From Chamaea fasciata (taxonomy: Eukaryota > Chordata > Aves > Passeriformes > Sylviidae): a DNA stretch of 64,000 nucleotides. Every line of letters starts with the position of its first letter. Position 1 is the stretch's first letter. The notes beneath the pieces are model-generated. The model had not been told where the DNA came from and searched no databases. It was given only the letters and a program-made list of their open reading frames with translations. The stretch spans positions 10,092,501-10,156,500 of the forward strand of contig JARCOQ010000016.1 in assembly GCA_029207755.1 (NCBI GenBank), given 5' to 3'. The position numbers and the translations under genes are program-made. Below are positions 51,001 to 61,400 of this stretch, one piece after another.

Positions 51001-54000
51001 AATCATGTCAAATTCCCAACTTAGAAACGCCCTGGATGGAGTTCCTCATTGAACTAAAGCAATCCAGAGATCAGCTGGCATGAAAATGCCCCCAGGACAG
51101 ACAGTGTCACAGACACATGATGTGCAGCTGCACAGTTGGGCAATTCCATGGGAGGTGTGGAAGGGACACTCATCCTGTCCTTACCTTGCACTGCTCCACT
51201 TTATTTCCAGCTTCATCCATCTCTTCCTTAAGAGATTCTATTTTTGAAGGATGCACTTGGAAATTTGTTCCTGAAGTCTTGTGGGCTTGGTTGTATCTGG
51301 GGAAGAGGAGTTTCATTTGGTGAGGATCAATATTCAACACAAATCTGCATTTGTGGCTCCCTTGGAATTGGTTTCTTTCAACAGGAAACAAACCCCACAG
51401 TTCCAGAGGTTTTCCAACAGAACTAAAAGGTTTTAAACACACCATTCATGACATGCTGACATAATCCAACTATAAAAATCAGCAGGAATCTGCCCCAGTC
51501 TGTAACATGGGTGTAGGATATGCTGAAAATGGCTCCACCAATTCTCAGGGCACTGTGAAACCATTTAAAGGCATTCAGGGGTAAGATGAACGACCCTGGA
51601 CCCTCCCAAGGAGATGGTTCCACACGGGGCTGTGAAAGCACTTGGTGTGGTCACACACAGAGATTCCTGTTCCCTCTTCAGGCTGAAAACTTTAGTGATT
51701 CCTTTTTTAAGTTTAACACTTGTATGAACTGGAAACAGGATGAGTTTCCAACATTTTTCCAATTATATACCAGCATGCAAGAACTCCAAAATCTTGATTC
51801 TGTTTGGATCTAGCAGTCATGGCTCCTTTTCTGCTGTAACTTAAATGTAAGTTTGTCTTTTTTCACCTATTGCCTGCTCACAGCAGCATTTCAGTAGCAG
51901 GCAGTGGATCAGAGCAGGTGCCATGAGATGCCAACAGGGAGTTCACAGGGACAGAAAAGCACCCAGACACTGAAATGCTCTCCTACCTTCCCCTTGCAGA
52001 ATCCCAGTCCAGCACCAGCTTTGCAAGCTGCTTCCTCTGCTTCTGAATGTTTGGGATCTCTGTCTGAAATGAGAATTAGGGGCTCACATTCAATTTTAAA
52101 TTGTGCATTGTGACAGATGGCATGTTGTGGGTTTCACACCCACTTTCCACTGCTAACACAGGGCTCCTTAAAGCAGTTTTTTAATACCAGCACTGAGATA
52201 AACCACTTTCATGCATCAGTCCAGAGGTGTTTCTCCTCCCAGGCTGAGCTGGCTCACCTCTGTCAGCAGGCACAGTGGGTCTATAACTTCCCTCTCAATC
52301 TGTACTTCGTGCTGGGAGAGCTCCATGGCCAGTTTATTCTCTGCATCCCCACAGGTATCCAGCATTTTCCTGGAAGAATCACAGGAAAGTGTCATGGAAG
52401 TCACCAGTGACTGAAGAGGAAGGATTCAAGGCAGAGCAGAGCTTTAGAAAGCTCTGTGCTGTAGAAAACAAAGCATCCCTTCATGGCCTGAACCCAACTG
52501 CTCTGTTTTCTCCTGGAGAAATCTGGGCTAGGCAGGTGCTAAGCCTTTGTCTTCTAAATTCCTGAACCATGACAACACTCTGGAGGCTTTTAGACATCCA
52601 GGTGATTACAGCAGCCCTGAGGGCACAGAAGTCAGGAGTTATTTCCAAGCCCATCCTTCCATCTCGCCAGATGCAGGAAAAATTGCTCAATGCAGTGCTT
52701 CATTTTCTCCTAAGCCCCTTTAATGTGAAGGTCTTAACACCCTAATTCCCAGCAATCCCATCCCCAGCAGTTTCAGGCTCCAAACTCATGACTTAACCTT
52801 CATTTTATGCTTATTACAAGGAAAACTCCTACTCTGTAAGATTTTTATCCAGGTTTAAATCTCCTGCAGTGGCTCAGAAATATGTTCTCAAAGGTTTCTA
52901 AGGTCACTCTACACTGTCTCCATAAGAATTCCCACCAGCAATGAAAAAACCCACTTGGCTCCAGGAATTCAGCACATGGGGGTTCGTTTGTTTCAGCCAC
53001 TTTCCTGTGAACTGCAAATAACCACTTTGCCAGGACAGATAAATTTGGGCTACTTTGAACTAGGAGCCATCAATGCAAATTGACATTGTTTTAAGTCATC
53101 AATTCAAACCTGCAGAACACAGTTTAAAATAAAAATGCAGTTTATTTGTGTAATACACAACATTTTAGACTTCAAATGGAGATGATAATTTTCCTAACCC
53201 ACAAGGAAAAAAGAGCATTTTTAGAAGCTTTTATGATAGCAGAGAATCAGAATCCTCTGGAATGCAATTCAGCCTAAAACTTGTCTCCAAATCATTCCAG
53301 AAAAGCTGCTGACTCACTGTTTCTCCCTTTGGATTAGAGAAAAAAAAAATCTAGAAATATTAAGTTTTATTAGATTGAAACCAGCCTTTGTGCACCCAGA
53401 GGCTCTAATTAGAGCCCTGCAGGCAATAAGACGTCAGACAGCAAGGCAGGAAAAAGAGGCAAACACTTACCCCAGCAGAGTTTCATCACTCAGCTGGATG
53501 GATCCTTCCTGCATATTTTGAGCCAGAGCTGTTAGAGGAAGTTTTTTCTATGGAACAGAAGGAACAGTGCTTAGCTTAGTGCTGCTCACTCTTTCCAGAT
53601 TCCCCAGCACATCCCCTCTCAGCTTTTGCTCCTCTCCCATATGGTTTCTATTACACAAACACAGCTCACTCTTGGACCCCAAGAAAATGCCAAGTCACAA
53701 AAAGTTTCAAGGCCCAAAACTCCTGTTCTCAGACACTCTGAAAAGCACTTTCTCCTCAGTTTTAGCTGGAATGACTGGCCCAAAGCGTATCTCAGCTACT
53801 GCCAAGGAGAGATAAACAGCCTTAAGCTGAGATTTAAGCAACCAGCCTGTCATGTCTCTGTCCAGAGGTCCTGTGTGCCCCTGCTCTCAGATCTCTGTTA
53901 CTCAATAAAAGGACAAAGTGGCAATGTGAATTATTTCTGGTCTTGATGCTTTAAGAAAACCCACCCAGGGCTTTGCTAAGGAGGGGCAGAAATCAAGTGT

Positions 54001-57000
54001 GTACAGAAAACCATTTCCAGCCAGCTGGAGGTGTCAGTGCCCGAGGGCAGCCCCAGATGTGAGGGGCTGGGTCAGAGCTGCAGATTGTCCCCCCACTGGC
54101 TGGGTGTCAGGAGAGCTCCAAGCACCCAGCAGATTGCAGGGACAAGTGTCCTGGCACTGCTCAGGTGTTCCCAGGCTGTGCTGGGATGGGATGGGCTTTC
54201 ACTGGGCTTTCACTGGAATTTCACTGGAATTTCACTGGGGTTTCTCTAGGGTCTCATTGGTGTTTCTCTGGGGTCTCACTGGAATTTCACTGGGGTTTCT
54301 CTAGGGTCTCACTGGTGTTTCCCTGGTGTTTCACCAGTGCCAGAGTGAGCTGCTCTGGCAGAACCTGGCTCCCTGGGCTGCAGTGAGGGCAGGGCTGGCC
54401 TGGCAGGGGCAGCAGGGTGGGAGGCAGGGCACACAGAGCTGTGCTCACACACAGAGCTGTGCTCACACAGAGCTGTACTCACGTGTCTCTTGTCAGGGTC
54501 AGTGCCATGCTGGCCCTGCAGACAGGCAATCAGCCTCTTCTGGGCCAGGTGGCACACGGACCTCACCGTGTCCAGCCTCCTCTCAATCTGCTCAGCCCCG
54601 GGGGACAGGGCAGGGAGAGAAAACAACACAAAAACCAGAAGTTATTTCCCTGGCCTCAGCAGAAAACCTTCCCCCCGTAGCACACGGCGCTCCGGGTTTG
54701 CAGATTTCTCAAATTCTCCAGCTCACAAAGAAGTGCAGCTGCTCAGCAGAAGTGCCTGACAGCAAAAAATGCTTGGGGGGAGATTGAAATTGGTTTTTCC
54801 TTCAGTGGCACAGAATTCAGTCAGAGCTCATGGCACTGCAAAGTGGGAAAGGGAAAAAACGTTGCCCTGCTTGGCACCTCAGCAAAAGGGAATCAGGGTG
54901 ACATATGAGGTGAGTGGCACATCCAGGTATCTGAGACACTCATTGAGGGAGAAAACTGTGGGAAAACTCCTCATTTTCACTGTGACCTTGTAGAGCAGGT
55001 GCTGAAGACACATCTGACAGCTCCTTCCCTCTGTACAAACCTGCACTCCAGGCTCCTCCTGCACGTCCTTCCCTGACTGTCAAACACAAGGACAGAGCTC
55101 CCACAGGCTGAGCAAAACAGAACTTTCAGGAAGAGACTATTGGGATTCAGATGGGATATGGAATTAAAAAAATAGCAGTCCAAGCCCAAACAAGAGTTCT
55201 GTTTATCAGGATCTAATTCAAACATGGCTTCATACCCAGCCTGTGAATAGGACAAACATATATACCATCAACTGCTCTTTTAAGGGATTCTAAGCAAGGA
55301 ATTTGGACTATTTCATTTCAAAGAACACCAAAAACAAACAAAGGGATGAGCAGTGGGACAGGACTGCTCATGGCACTGAGCTCTCTGTGCACAGCACCCA
55401 AAGAATGCTGTTTATCTGCATTTTGATGAGTCACCAAGAATAACAGGAGGCCCTTTGGAATGGGTTCTATTTAAAAAGCAAGGGGAAAAAATATCCGCAG
55501 AAATAATCTGAGCAGATTCCAGTTTTTCATACAGCCCTAAAATCACTATTATTCTATTTTCAGGAGGGCGATAGGAACCCAAGCTGAAGTGCTCAAAAAG
55601 CTCAGTAAAAATCTGTTTGCAGAGAAATTGCCATGAGATTGCTCTGAGAGCACAAGGCTCTGCCTTTTATCTGCAGAGCATGGAGCAGCAAATTCAAACT
55701 TAGGTCCAGGTGGAAAAAGTCCATGTGGAGATCAGAGAACAAGCAGGTATTGTTTGTGGTCTTTTGTTGCAGCTAAGATAATTCACTTCTCTTGTGTCAT
55801 CTTCCAAATGAAATTCTGGAATGGTTTGGGTTGGAAGGGACCCTGAAGCCCATCCATGGCAGAGACACCTTCCATGATCTCAGGGTGCTCCAGGCCTGGC
55901 CTGGGACACTTCCAGGGATCCGGGGGCAGCCACAGCTGCTCTGGGCACCTGAGATTTCCCAGGGAGGAAACACCAGCAGCACATTGTAAATCATCCTGTT
56001 GTTACCAAAGAATTCATTTGTGCAAGGTCAGGCAAAGTTAAAACTGCTAAGTCTGAGCACAGGGTTTTCCCCCACCTGGGACAGGGTGACACCCTGAACC
56101 TGAGGCACCTGTGAGAGCCTGGCACACCCCAAAGCCCACGGCAGCCCTGGCTGGTGGCTCAGGCTCCCTGGAAAGGCTCCCACATTCCCCAGCCTCTTCC
56201 CAGGCACCCTGAACTGCAGGCCCAGGGCAGAGACTGACAGGAGGGATGTGACCCCAAAACTCCACAGTCACACCCTCTCCTCTCTCATCTGCCTTCTAGT
56301 GCAAAGATGTCAAGAAAACCACAGAGGACATTCATTTCCTTCAAGCCACCTCTGAAGTGACAATGTGACCCACAGGCCAGGCTGTCTGTCCCCTCAGGGC
56401 AGCCCCAGAGCACAGAACATCACACAACTGCTTGATTATCTGCCAGAGAGCAGGGCTATTGTAAAGGCCTTTCCAGAACTGAATTATGGCCTTTGTCTTC
56501 AGATGAAACACATTGAGCAGACACTCGAAATGGAGCACAACCCTTCAGAAAACAGAATAAAAAAAAGCTGTAACAATCCTGTGGCAAAGCCTGAGCTAAA
56601 TATAAACGAGCCCAACTGTGAACCGTGTTTGTGAAGTGAGCAGCACCACGTTTCCAAAGTCTTGGGTTAGATAAGAGCCTCCTGCCCCTGCACAAGCCCC
56701 CAAGAACAAACAAACAAGTGAGTAAATTCTTCCACTTGGGTGTAGCCAGGCTGCTCGGGGCCTGGGAAAGCCTTGCTTGCAAAATTTTTTTGGCAACGAG
56801 CAGCAAGAGCTTTTGGCTTTCACTTCTTGTTACTATTCTGCAGCTAAGCAAGAAAGCAGATGGGCCCTCGCAGGCCAGCAAGGTGTTTGACATCCTCTGT
56901 GGCACTGAGCTGCACATCTCCTCAGAAACTAACAACACAACTGTCACACTGGCAAGGGAGTTTTAGTTTAAATAAAGCAACCCCCTGAGAACAGGGTGGA

Positions 57001-58138
57001 ATGTTTCAATCACACTGGCACAGGTGCCCAGAGCAGCTGTGGCTGCCCCTGCATCCCTGGCAGTGCCCAAGGCCAGGCTGGACAGGGCTGGGAGCAGCCT
57101 GGGACAGTGGGAGGCATCCCTGCCGTGGCAGGGGTGGCACTGGGTGGGCTTTAGGGTCCCCTCTAACCCAAACCAGCCTGAGATTCTGTAATTCCATGTA
57201 TTTGTGCTGAACTGATGTTTGAAGGCTGCCACTTGAACCCAGGCAGCTGCAGAGCTCTGAGGCAGAAGCACTTCCATCATCTGCCTGACGCCCCTGTTCC
57301 ATCTGCAGGCCCTGACCTCAAGCAGGCTGAGCTGATTTGTAATTAATCAGAAATAACACCACACTGGAGGTCCCAGGAGCAGCCAGCCTGACTTCCCTCG
57401 CCAATCTGTGTTCTTTTTATAAACCCTTCATACAGAAAGCAGAGGAAGGCAAGGATGTAGGACAAGTCTGCAGGCAGATCTGCTCCGTGGAATCAGTCAC
57501 CCTCGTTAATGTGACAGCTGCAGTTTAAATTCCACCAGGAAAGTCGTGTTTGATGAGATGATAAATCTGCACAAAGATGACAAGTCTGCAAACAAATCGA
57601 TGTCAGCGTGACAAATCTGAGAACAGACGTCACAGCCAAACAAGAAGCATTTGTACACTCACTCCAGGCAGTAACAGACTTTATTAGTGAGCAGTTGGAA
57701 TGATTTCTGTGCCACTTCTCTTAAGGCCCCGTTGGTGTGTTCAGGTGAGGGCAGTGAGGACAGAACCCAGCTGTGCCCAGCCAGGCTTTCTCCATCCTCC
57801 CCAGACAGGCTGCCAAGACGTCAGCACCGGTGGTTCATGGCCTTATCAGCCTCTTCATCTCATTAAAAGTCAGAATGGTTCCTCCTCCTCTGCACCAAGC
57901 CACGTGACTGGACTCAGAAACAGAAGTAACTGAGTTTTCCTACTCAAAATGTACCCCAAAATGTTTTTTCATGTGCTGGAAGGTCAAAGATATCCAGGGT
58001 TCCATCCCTGGACATGTGCAGTGTTTATCCCCACAAACCTCAGAAGGCTCACACATCACAACATTAAAAACAAATCCACATGAAGCATGTCACCATACCT
58101 GCAACAGGTCCTCACTGAGTACCTCTGTCCTCTCAGCC
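35875..58138 (-). CDS. ARHGAP17: ARHGAP17 (RICH1/nadrin), all but first coding exon
   Basis: This Rho GTPase-activating protein acts on Cdc42 and Rac1, controls tight-junction and membrane-curvature events and binds SH3 and PDZ partners (family knowledge). In transcript order the exons are 58099-58138, 54483-54587, 53471-53547, 52258-52369, 51987-52063, 51185-51296, 50497-50565, 50259-50340, 47978-48105, 47502-47613, 46880-46961, 46404-46484, 45658-45771, 45215-45306, 44932-45088, 43459-43680, 41662-41825, 40464-41048 and 35875-36008. All 18 junctions keep frame, giving 847 residues. An N-BAR domain covers visible residues up to about 228 and the RhoGAP domain about 235-425, with GLFRI carrying the arginine finger. 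A Pro/Ser-rich tail follows, ending DTESTAL, a class I PDZ ligand. The first exon (about 17 residues in human) was not found up to 64000. Confidence 0.97.
37025..37135 (-). mobile_element. CR1 LINE fragment
   Basis: Reverse tail: CCCAGGATGGGCTGGGCTGG, AAGGGACCTTAAATCCC, CTGCCACGGGCAGGGACAC. Confidence 0.78.
38478..38615 (-). mobile_element. CR1 LINE fragment
   Basis: Reverse tail missing its first part: CAGGGACACCTCCCACC, CTCCAAGCCCCATCCAACC. Confidence 0.82.
39164..39246. repeat. 40-bp-scale direct duplication
   Basis: ATGGAGGGACAAGG / ATGGAGGGACGAGG followed by CAGAGC.GGCAGAGCACA occurs twice in the last ARHGAP17 intron. Confidence 0.85.
40210..40428. repeat. CCCAGCTCCAGG tandem repeat, 21-28 bp units
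   Basis: About nine copies of CCCCAGCTCCAGGCACTATT and variants (CATTCTTTAAA, TACTATTAA). It lies about 40 bp from the donor of the large ARHGAP17 Pro-rich exon, on its intron side. Confidence 0.9.
40464..41048 (-). CDS. ARHGAP17: ARHGAP17 exon: large Pro-rich SH3-binding exon
   Basis: A 585-bp exon between tctccgcag and gtgagt. It encodes VKKPAPAPPKPANPPPGQ, SAPRRYSSSLSPIQAPSHPP, the QTPTPPDTPPLGK motif and GTLPRPRPVPKPRNRPSVPP, ending TASKIVT. The APPKP and RPVPKPRNRP stretches are SH3-ligand-like, as in mammalian RICH1. A 24-bp-scale tandem repeat begins about 40 bp past its donor. Confidence 0.96.
41085..41350 (+). mobile_element. CR1 LINE fragment
   Basis: Forward tail in the ARHGAP17 intron: GGGTGCCCAGAGAAGCTGTG, GGAGGTGTCCCTGGCC, TCCCTTCCAACCCAAACC. 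Confidence 0.9.
41662..41825 (-). CDS. ARHGAP17: ARHGAP17 exon: Ser/Pro-rich linker
   Basis: Between catttgcag and gtgtgt. It encodes TSKAKDSTSAG, a Gly/Pro/Gln stretch and NAAGPSPHALRR, which matches human NAAGPSPHTLRR. In mammals this neighbourhood is alternatively spliced; whether it is here is unknown. Confidence 0.93.
41910..42065 (+). mobile_element. CR1 LINE fragment (diverged)
   Basis: Forward internal piece: CAGATATTAGGGAACAATTT, GGTGCCCAGGGAAGTGGTGG, GGACATGGTTCAGTG. It starts about 85 bp from the acceptor of exon 41662-41825. Confidence 0.78.
42998..43312. repeat. 43-bp tandem repeat, about 7 copies
   Basis: Each unit carries TTCTGGAACATCCAGAACCG and TGTGTGTTATTTCAGAAGGC. One copy is shortened by deletion of a TG-rich part. 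It lies in the ARHGAP17 intron about 150 bp from the donor of exon 43459-43680. Confidence 0.95.
43459..43680 (-). CDS. ARHGAP17: ARHGAP17 exon: Pro-rich linker
   Basis: Between tctctgtag and gtaaga. It encodes FGVKVLEFPATPRR, GTVNRKLTSPAFQPPLPP and an Ala/Pro/Glu-rich low-complexity end. The first half aligns with human; the second is diverged. Confidence 0.93.
44130..44200 (+). mobile_element. Possible CR1 terminal fragment
   Basis: A short piece resembling the CR1 end: CAGTCCTTTCCAACTCAAAT then CATTCTAT. Too short to be sure. Confidence 0.45.
44932..45088 (-). CDS. ARHGAP17: ARHGAP17 exon: post-GAP linker
   Basis: Between ctcttccag and gtacgt. It encodes EDFNVSGAFVAVP, HTGNDYECGTLERKRPLSM and VMEGDLLKKE, matching human TGNDSDSGTLERKRPASM. 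Confidence 0.95.
45215..45306 (-). CDS. ARHGAP17: ARHGAP17 exon: end of RhoGAP domain
   Basis: Between tcctgcag and gtgagt. It encodes SLAEMAAATSVHVVAVIEPI and IQHADWFFPG. Confidence 0.96.
45658..45771 (-). CDS. ARHGAP17: ARHGAP17 exon: RhoGAP domain
   Basis: Between ttttgaag and gtgagt. It encodes YLIKFLAKLAQNSDVNKMTP and SNIAIVLGPNLLWAKNE. NKMTxxNxAxVxGPNLL is the RhoGAP motif that carries the conserved Asn. Confidence 0.97.
46404..46484 (-). CDS. ARHGAP17: ARHGAP17 exon: RhoGAP domain
   Basis: Between cccttcag and gtaggt. It encodes IQDQDKKLQELWRICNRLPE and HYRVNF, comparable to human VQDQDKKLQDLWRTCQKLP. Confidence 0.94.
46880..46961 (-). CDS. ARHGAP17: ARHGAP17 exon: RhoGAP domain
   Basis: Between attgcag and gtaagc. 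It encodes ALKSYLRELPEPLMTYSLY and EEWTQAA. LKxYLRELPEPL is a RhoGAP core motif. Confidence 0.97.
47502..47613 (-). CDS. ARHGAP17: ARHGAP17 exon: RhoGAP arginine finger
   Basis: Between ggtgcag and gtattg. It encodes GLFRIAAGASKLKKLKAALD and LDEFYSDPHAVA. The Arg in GLFRI is the catalytic arginine finger of RhoGAP proteins, and it is present. Confidence 0.97.
47978..48105 (-). CDS. ARHGAP17: ARHGAP17 exon: start of RhoGAP domain
   Basis: Between caacttag and gtgggt. It encodes KWTEKPAFGTPLEEHLKRSG and REIAVPIEACVMMLLETGMR. FGTPLEEHL is the usual RhoGAP opening. Confidence 0.97.
48106..50258 (-). other. ARHGAP17: ARHGAP17 intron between BAR and RhoGAP parts
   Basis: A 2.15-kb intron with one CR1 copy (49055-49200). 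It separates the last BAR exon from the first RhoGAP exon. Confidence 0.6.
49055..49200 (+). mobile_element. CR1 LINE fragment
   Basis: Forward tail: CCAGGCTGGACAGGGCTTGG, CCCTGCCCATGGCAGGG, TCCCTTCCAACCCAAAC. Confidence 0.88.
50259..50340 (-). CDS. ARHGAP17: ARHGAP17 exon: end of BAR domain
   Basis: Between gttctcag and gtaaag. It encodes LLEAQADYHRKALAVIEKVL and PEIQAHQ. Confidence 0.96.
50497..50565 (-). CDS. ARHGAP17: ARHGAP17 exon: BAR domain
   Basis: Twenty-three whole codons between ccccaag and gtgagt. It encodes DQLAADMYSFVSKEGEYARC and FVT. Confidence 0.95.
51185..51296 (-). CDS. ARHGAP17: ARHGAP17 exon: BAR domain
   Basis: Between ttccccag and gtaagg. It encodes YNQAHKTSGTNFQVHPSKIE and SLKEEMDEAGNKVEQCK. 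Confidence 0.96.
51987..52063 (-). CDS. ARHGAP17: ARHGAP17 exon: BAR domain
   Basis: Between catttcag and gtagga. It encodes TEIPNIQKQRKQLAKLVLDW and DSARGR. Confidence 0.95.
52258..52369 (-). CDS. ARHGAP17: ARHGAP17 exon: BAR domain
   Basis: Between cttccag and gtgagc. It encodes KMLDTCGDAENKLAMELSQH and EVQIEREVIDPLCLLTE. Confidence 0.96.
53471..53547 (-). CDS. ARHGAP17: ARHGAP17 exon: BAR domain
   Basis: Between ttccatag and gtaagt. It encodes KKLPLTALAQNMQEGSIQL and SDETLLG, close to human KKLPLTALAQNMQEAS. Confidence 0.95.
54190..54335. repeat. TTTCACTGG / GGTCTCACTGG repeat
   Basis: Short units (TTTCACTGGAA, GGTTTCTCTAGGGTCTCA, TGGTGTTTC) alternate for about 145 bp in the ARHGAP17 intron, about 150 bp past the donor of exon 54483-54587. 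Confidence 0.85.
54428..54482. repeat. CACAGAGCTGTGCT repeat abutting a splice donor
   Basis: CACACAGAGCTGTGCTCA is repeated three times and ends at the donor of ARHGAP17 exon 54483-54587. The last copy supplies the donor (minus strand GTGAGTACAGC). Confidence 0.85.
54483..54587 (-). CDS. ARHGAP17: ARHGAP17 exon: BAR domain
   Basis: Thirty-five codons between ctgagcag and gtgagt on the minus strand. It encodes IERRLDTVRSVCHLAQKRL and ACLQGQHGTDPDKRH. Confidence 0.96.
55808..55965 (-). mobile_element. CR1 LINE fragment
   Basis: Reverse tail: ATTCTGGAATGGTTTGGGTT, GGCAGAGACACCTTCCATG, CAGCTGCTCTGGGCACC. Confidence 0.88.
57010..57195 (+). mobile_element. CR1 LINE fragment
   Basis: Forward tail: GGTGCCCAGAGCAGCTGTGG, GGGACAGTGGGAGGCATCCC, CTGAGATTCTGTAATTCC end. 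Confidence 0.88.
58099..58138 (-). CDS. ARHGAP17: ARHGAP17 exon (coding exon 2): BAR domain
   Basis: A 40-bp exon with acceptor ccctcag and donor gtatgg on the minus strand. It encodes AERTEVLSEDLLQ, matching human AEKTEVLSEDLLQ. It starts with one base of a split Arg codon whose other part lies upstream, beyond the window. Confidence 0.93.
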
Positions 58139-58431
58139 CTGAGGGAGGAAAAAAGACACTGTCAGACAATTGGCATCTTCAGGGTCACAGATTGCCTTGA
58201 CAATCCCAACAAAACCTGCTCAGTTCCAAGGTACAACCCCATCGCTGCTCCTGCTGCAAACAGCAGCACGTTCAGCGTGGCACAGGCAGCCCTGGCTCCC
58301 AGCACAGGGATTTTGGGAAGCCCTGACATCCCTGGAATGCCCAGCCCACAGCACAAATCCACTGTACCAAGCTCCAAATGGCATTTCCAACTGCACATGG
58401 AATAACCCAGAACAAACTGCAACCACTGCAC

Positions 58432-58463
58432 CGGAATATAAAGGAATATAAAGGAATATAAAA
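58432..58463. repeat. GGAATATAAA three-copy repeat
   Basis: Three tandem 10-bp units in the first ARHGAP17 intron. Confidence 0.85.
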
Positions 58464-61400
58464 CCATGAGGAGAGTCACCATCAGCTCTTTGCACTGCAG
58501 AGCTTTACCCCTCAGGAGCAGTGGGAATGGCAGCCTGGAGCTTCCCTTAACTCCCCACACACAAAACCTTCACCAGAAACCTCCCATCACCTCATCTTAA
58601 TACTAAACAGAGGGTTTGGTACTTGGAAAGCTCATGAGCAGTTAATGGTATTCCCAGGAAAGTCTGCCTTCAGTAGAAAACCCCTGACTGCTTCCACTCA
58701 CTTCAGACCAAAGCTACAGACACACTCCTGTGTTTACACACATACTTCCACACCTTTTGTCATCCCAGTTTACACAAACTTTAAACTGTTTCATGCTGAC
58801 ACAGGTTTGTTTGTTGTTGGCACTCTGGCTCTAACAGTGATTGATTCCCCCTTTGCCAGGCCAATAAAATAAAGATAAATTCAACTCAACCTGATCTCTC
58901 CCTCTGTGCTGCTCACCCTTACTACACATCCACACCACGGAGCCCTTGGAGGGACTCCAGGACACTCTTTTCCTGTTCAGAGAGTTTCCCCTGCTGCTGC
59001 CAGAGTCCCTGAGCTCCTCCAGACTTTATCAGCCCCTGCAATCTGTCAAAGAACCCGCTGCAGAGCCGGGCACGCACGGAAAGCTCGTGTTCCTGACCAG
59101 CCCCCGGCAGCTGAACGTGCCAAAAGCCTCCCAGGACAGGATTCCTCCAGGTCTGGGTGGGTGTTCTTAAAGCAGTTATTTGACTTCCATTTTACAGCAC
59201 ATCATCTGCTTGAACTAGTTGTGAACCACAAGGTGTTTAATAATTAAGTGCCAGAATAAAGTAAAAGCTCCGAGCCCTCAGCCAGACTCAGACAATAGCA
59301 GCTGAAATGCTCTGACAGCACTGGAATATTTATTTGGTGAGGAAAACACAGACAAGATTGATAAACTCTTCTCCCACCCAAACAGAAATATTTTGTCTGA
59401 CAGAAATCACATCCTGTTGGAGAGCAATTATTTATACTTATTATTTATAGATATATATTTCATCCCTGCAAAACCCACTCTGCTGTAGCCACAGCTTTAA
59501 TTCAAACTCCCTCAAATATTGGAACAGAGCTTCCCTACAACTTTAGAGTAATACAAATTTTGATCTCTCCTTCCCTTCCTTTTTCTGGGACATTCTACCT
59601 TCTGGAGTGAAAAGCAGTGCTGGCTCAGGACTGTGCTAGCAGAACTTTGTTCCCAGTTTAACTGTGGTTACCCACACACTATGGATCGTTATGTGAAGTG
59701 CAAAATAACTGTTCTCCTTTTTCTTAAGCTCTCTTTGCACACTGAACTGGCTTCTCCAGGAGCTGCAGGACAGTGCAGATCTGCTCCCTGGGATGCTCTC
59801 CCCAGGCTGGGTGGCAGCAGGAGCGTGGCCAGGCAGAGTCACAACAGCTCCTGGTGATGATGTCAGGCTCGGAAGTGCACGGAGGGAAGACCTCACCCTT
59901 CCTGCAGGCCCACATTCCACCTTTAATAAGGAAGCCAAGAAAGAGCCACTAAATAATGTTGTTTTTCAGTGATTACAACCATGAAAGAGAAAACAGCCCT
60001 GTGACAGCAGCACAGCCCAGCTCCTCTCTGCACAGGGGAAAGCAGCAAACCATCAAAGGGACCTGGCTCCTCTGGAATTAACCTCTGTCTCCCCTGGAAT
60101 TACAGGTATGACCAGTTTTAAGTTTACATCCAACTGCAGCTTCGAGGGATGCTAATTCCTTCTGCCAGCTAATCAGGGAAGCAGCAAACTTCTAAAAAAA
60201 GAACAGATTTCCTTTTTCACTGCTAAACTTCTGTCCTCAGCCCTCGTCAGGGCTTATCTGCACCTCATCTGATTGAAGCAATGAAGAAACCCTTCTGGAA
60301 TCAAGAACTGGATTCCAGTTCCTGATCTGGAATCCTTCTGGAATCAAGAACACTGCAGAGTGTTCCCAAGGGCTTCCCCAAGGCCAGCAGGGCTGGTCAC
60401 TGGCCACCAGCCTGGAGAGCCTGCACTGGAGCTTCCCTCCCCCAGGGGACCCCCTGAGCCCAGCCCGGCCGAGCCTCTGAAGGCCAGGCTGCAGCAGTCA
60501 GGGCTGTTCACATTCCCAGAGCTCAACTCCACTCAGTCCAAACAGTTAAACCCGGGTTGCAAAATGAGGCCCCTCCAAGCCTCTGATGGGGAAAGCACGG
60601 CCTGCCCAGCCCCTCACCATGGAGGGTCCTGCAGGAGCTGTTCCTGTGCCTTGGGAGGGCAGGACCCACAGGGAAATGGGGACCAGAGCCTCCCCACAGC
60701 CCTGGGACAGAGGTGACAATCCCAGAGGTGATGCTGGCAGGGCAGGGAATGTTGGCAGGGCTGGCACCCCACCTACCACAGCAACAGCACAGGGATCTGC
60801 AGCTGCCCAAATCCCAAATATCTGCCAGCCTGGCACTGCTCCACTGCAGCAGGATGGAGCTGCTTCCCTGGGAGAGGAGTCTCTGAGAACTGGAGCTTCT
60901 CTGCTGCTCCACAAGAACCTTGACATGAATCAACTGGCACTGAGGTCTTAAGCCAGCAGTGCACTTGAAAAGACTTGATTGTAAAAACACAACTGAACAG
61001 GCACTTGTTGTGGCTGTAATAATCCTCTTAATGGCAAAAGGGGATAAAACCACTGAATTCTGTGAAATCAGTGCTTTCACACAGTCAGCACAACGTCCTG
61101 CCCGCTGTGCAGAGCTCTGTGTGCACTGCCCCTGTCCTGCATGGATAGCAGCCCTGGCACAGCTGGGATATAGGAACTGGAATAATTTGACAGAAACAGC
61201 AGCTCCTGAGCCAAAGCAGCTCCCCCAGCTCGCCCTTTGGACAGACAGGCTCCCTGACACAGCTCCAGGGTGGGAGAGGCAGCAAAGGGCAGGGCAGGCT
61301 CTGAGCACAGCTGGCAGCTCCAGCCAAACCCTGAGCAGAGCCAGCCCTGCCCTGCACCATCCCAGGACTCCGAGGAACTGTCATTTGTAACAAAACTGTT

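Larger units (their letters stand above)
54588..58098 (-). other. ARHGAP17: ARHGAP17 intron with two CR1 copies
   Basis: A 3.5-kb intron with CR1 copies at 55808-55965 and 57010-57195. Nothing else is recognised. Confidence 0.6.

Noticed and set aside
60523..61308. A 261-codon frame in the first ARHGAP17 intron
   Set aside because: Cys/Ser-rich chance frame without domain or splice support.
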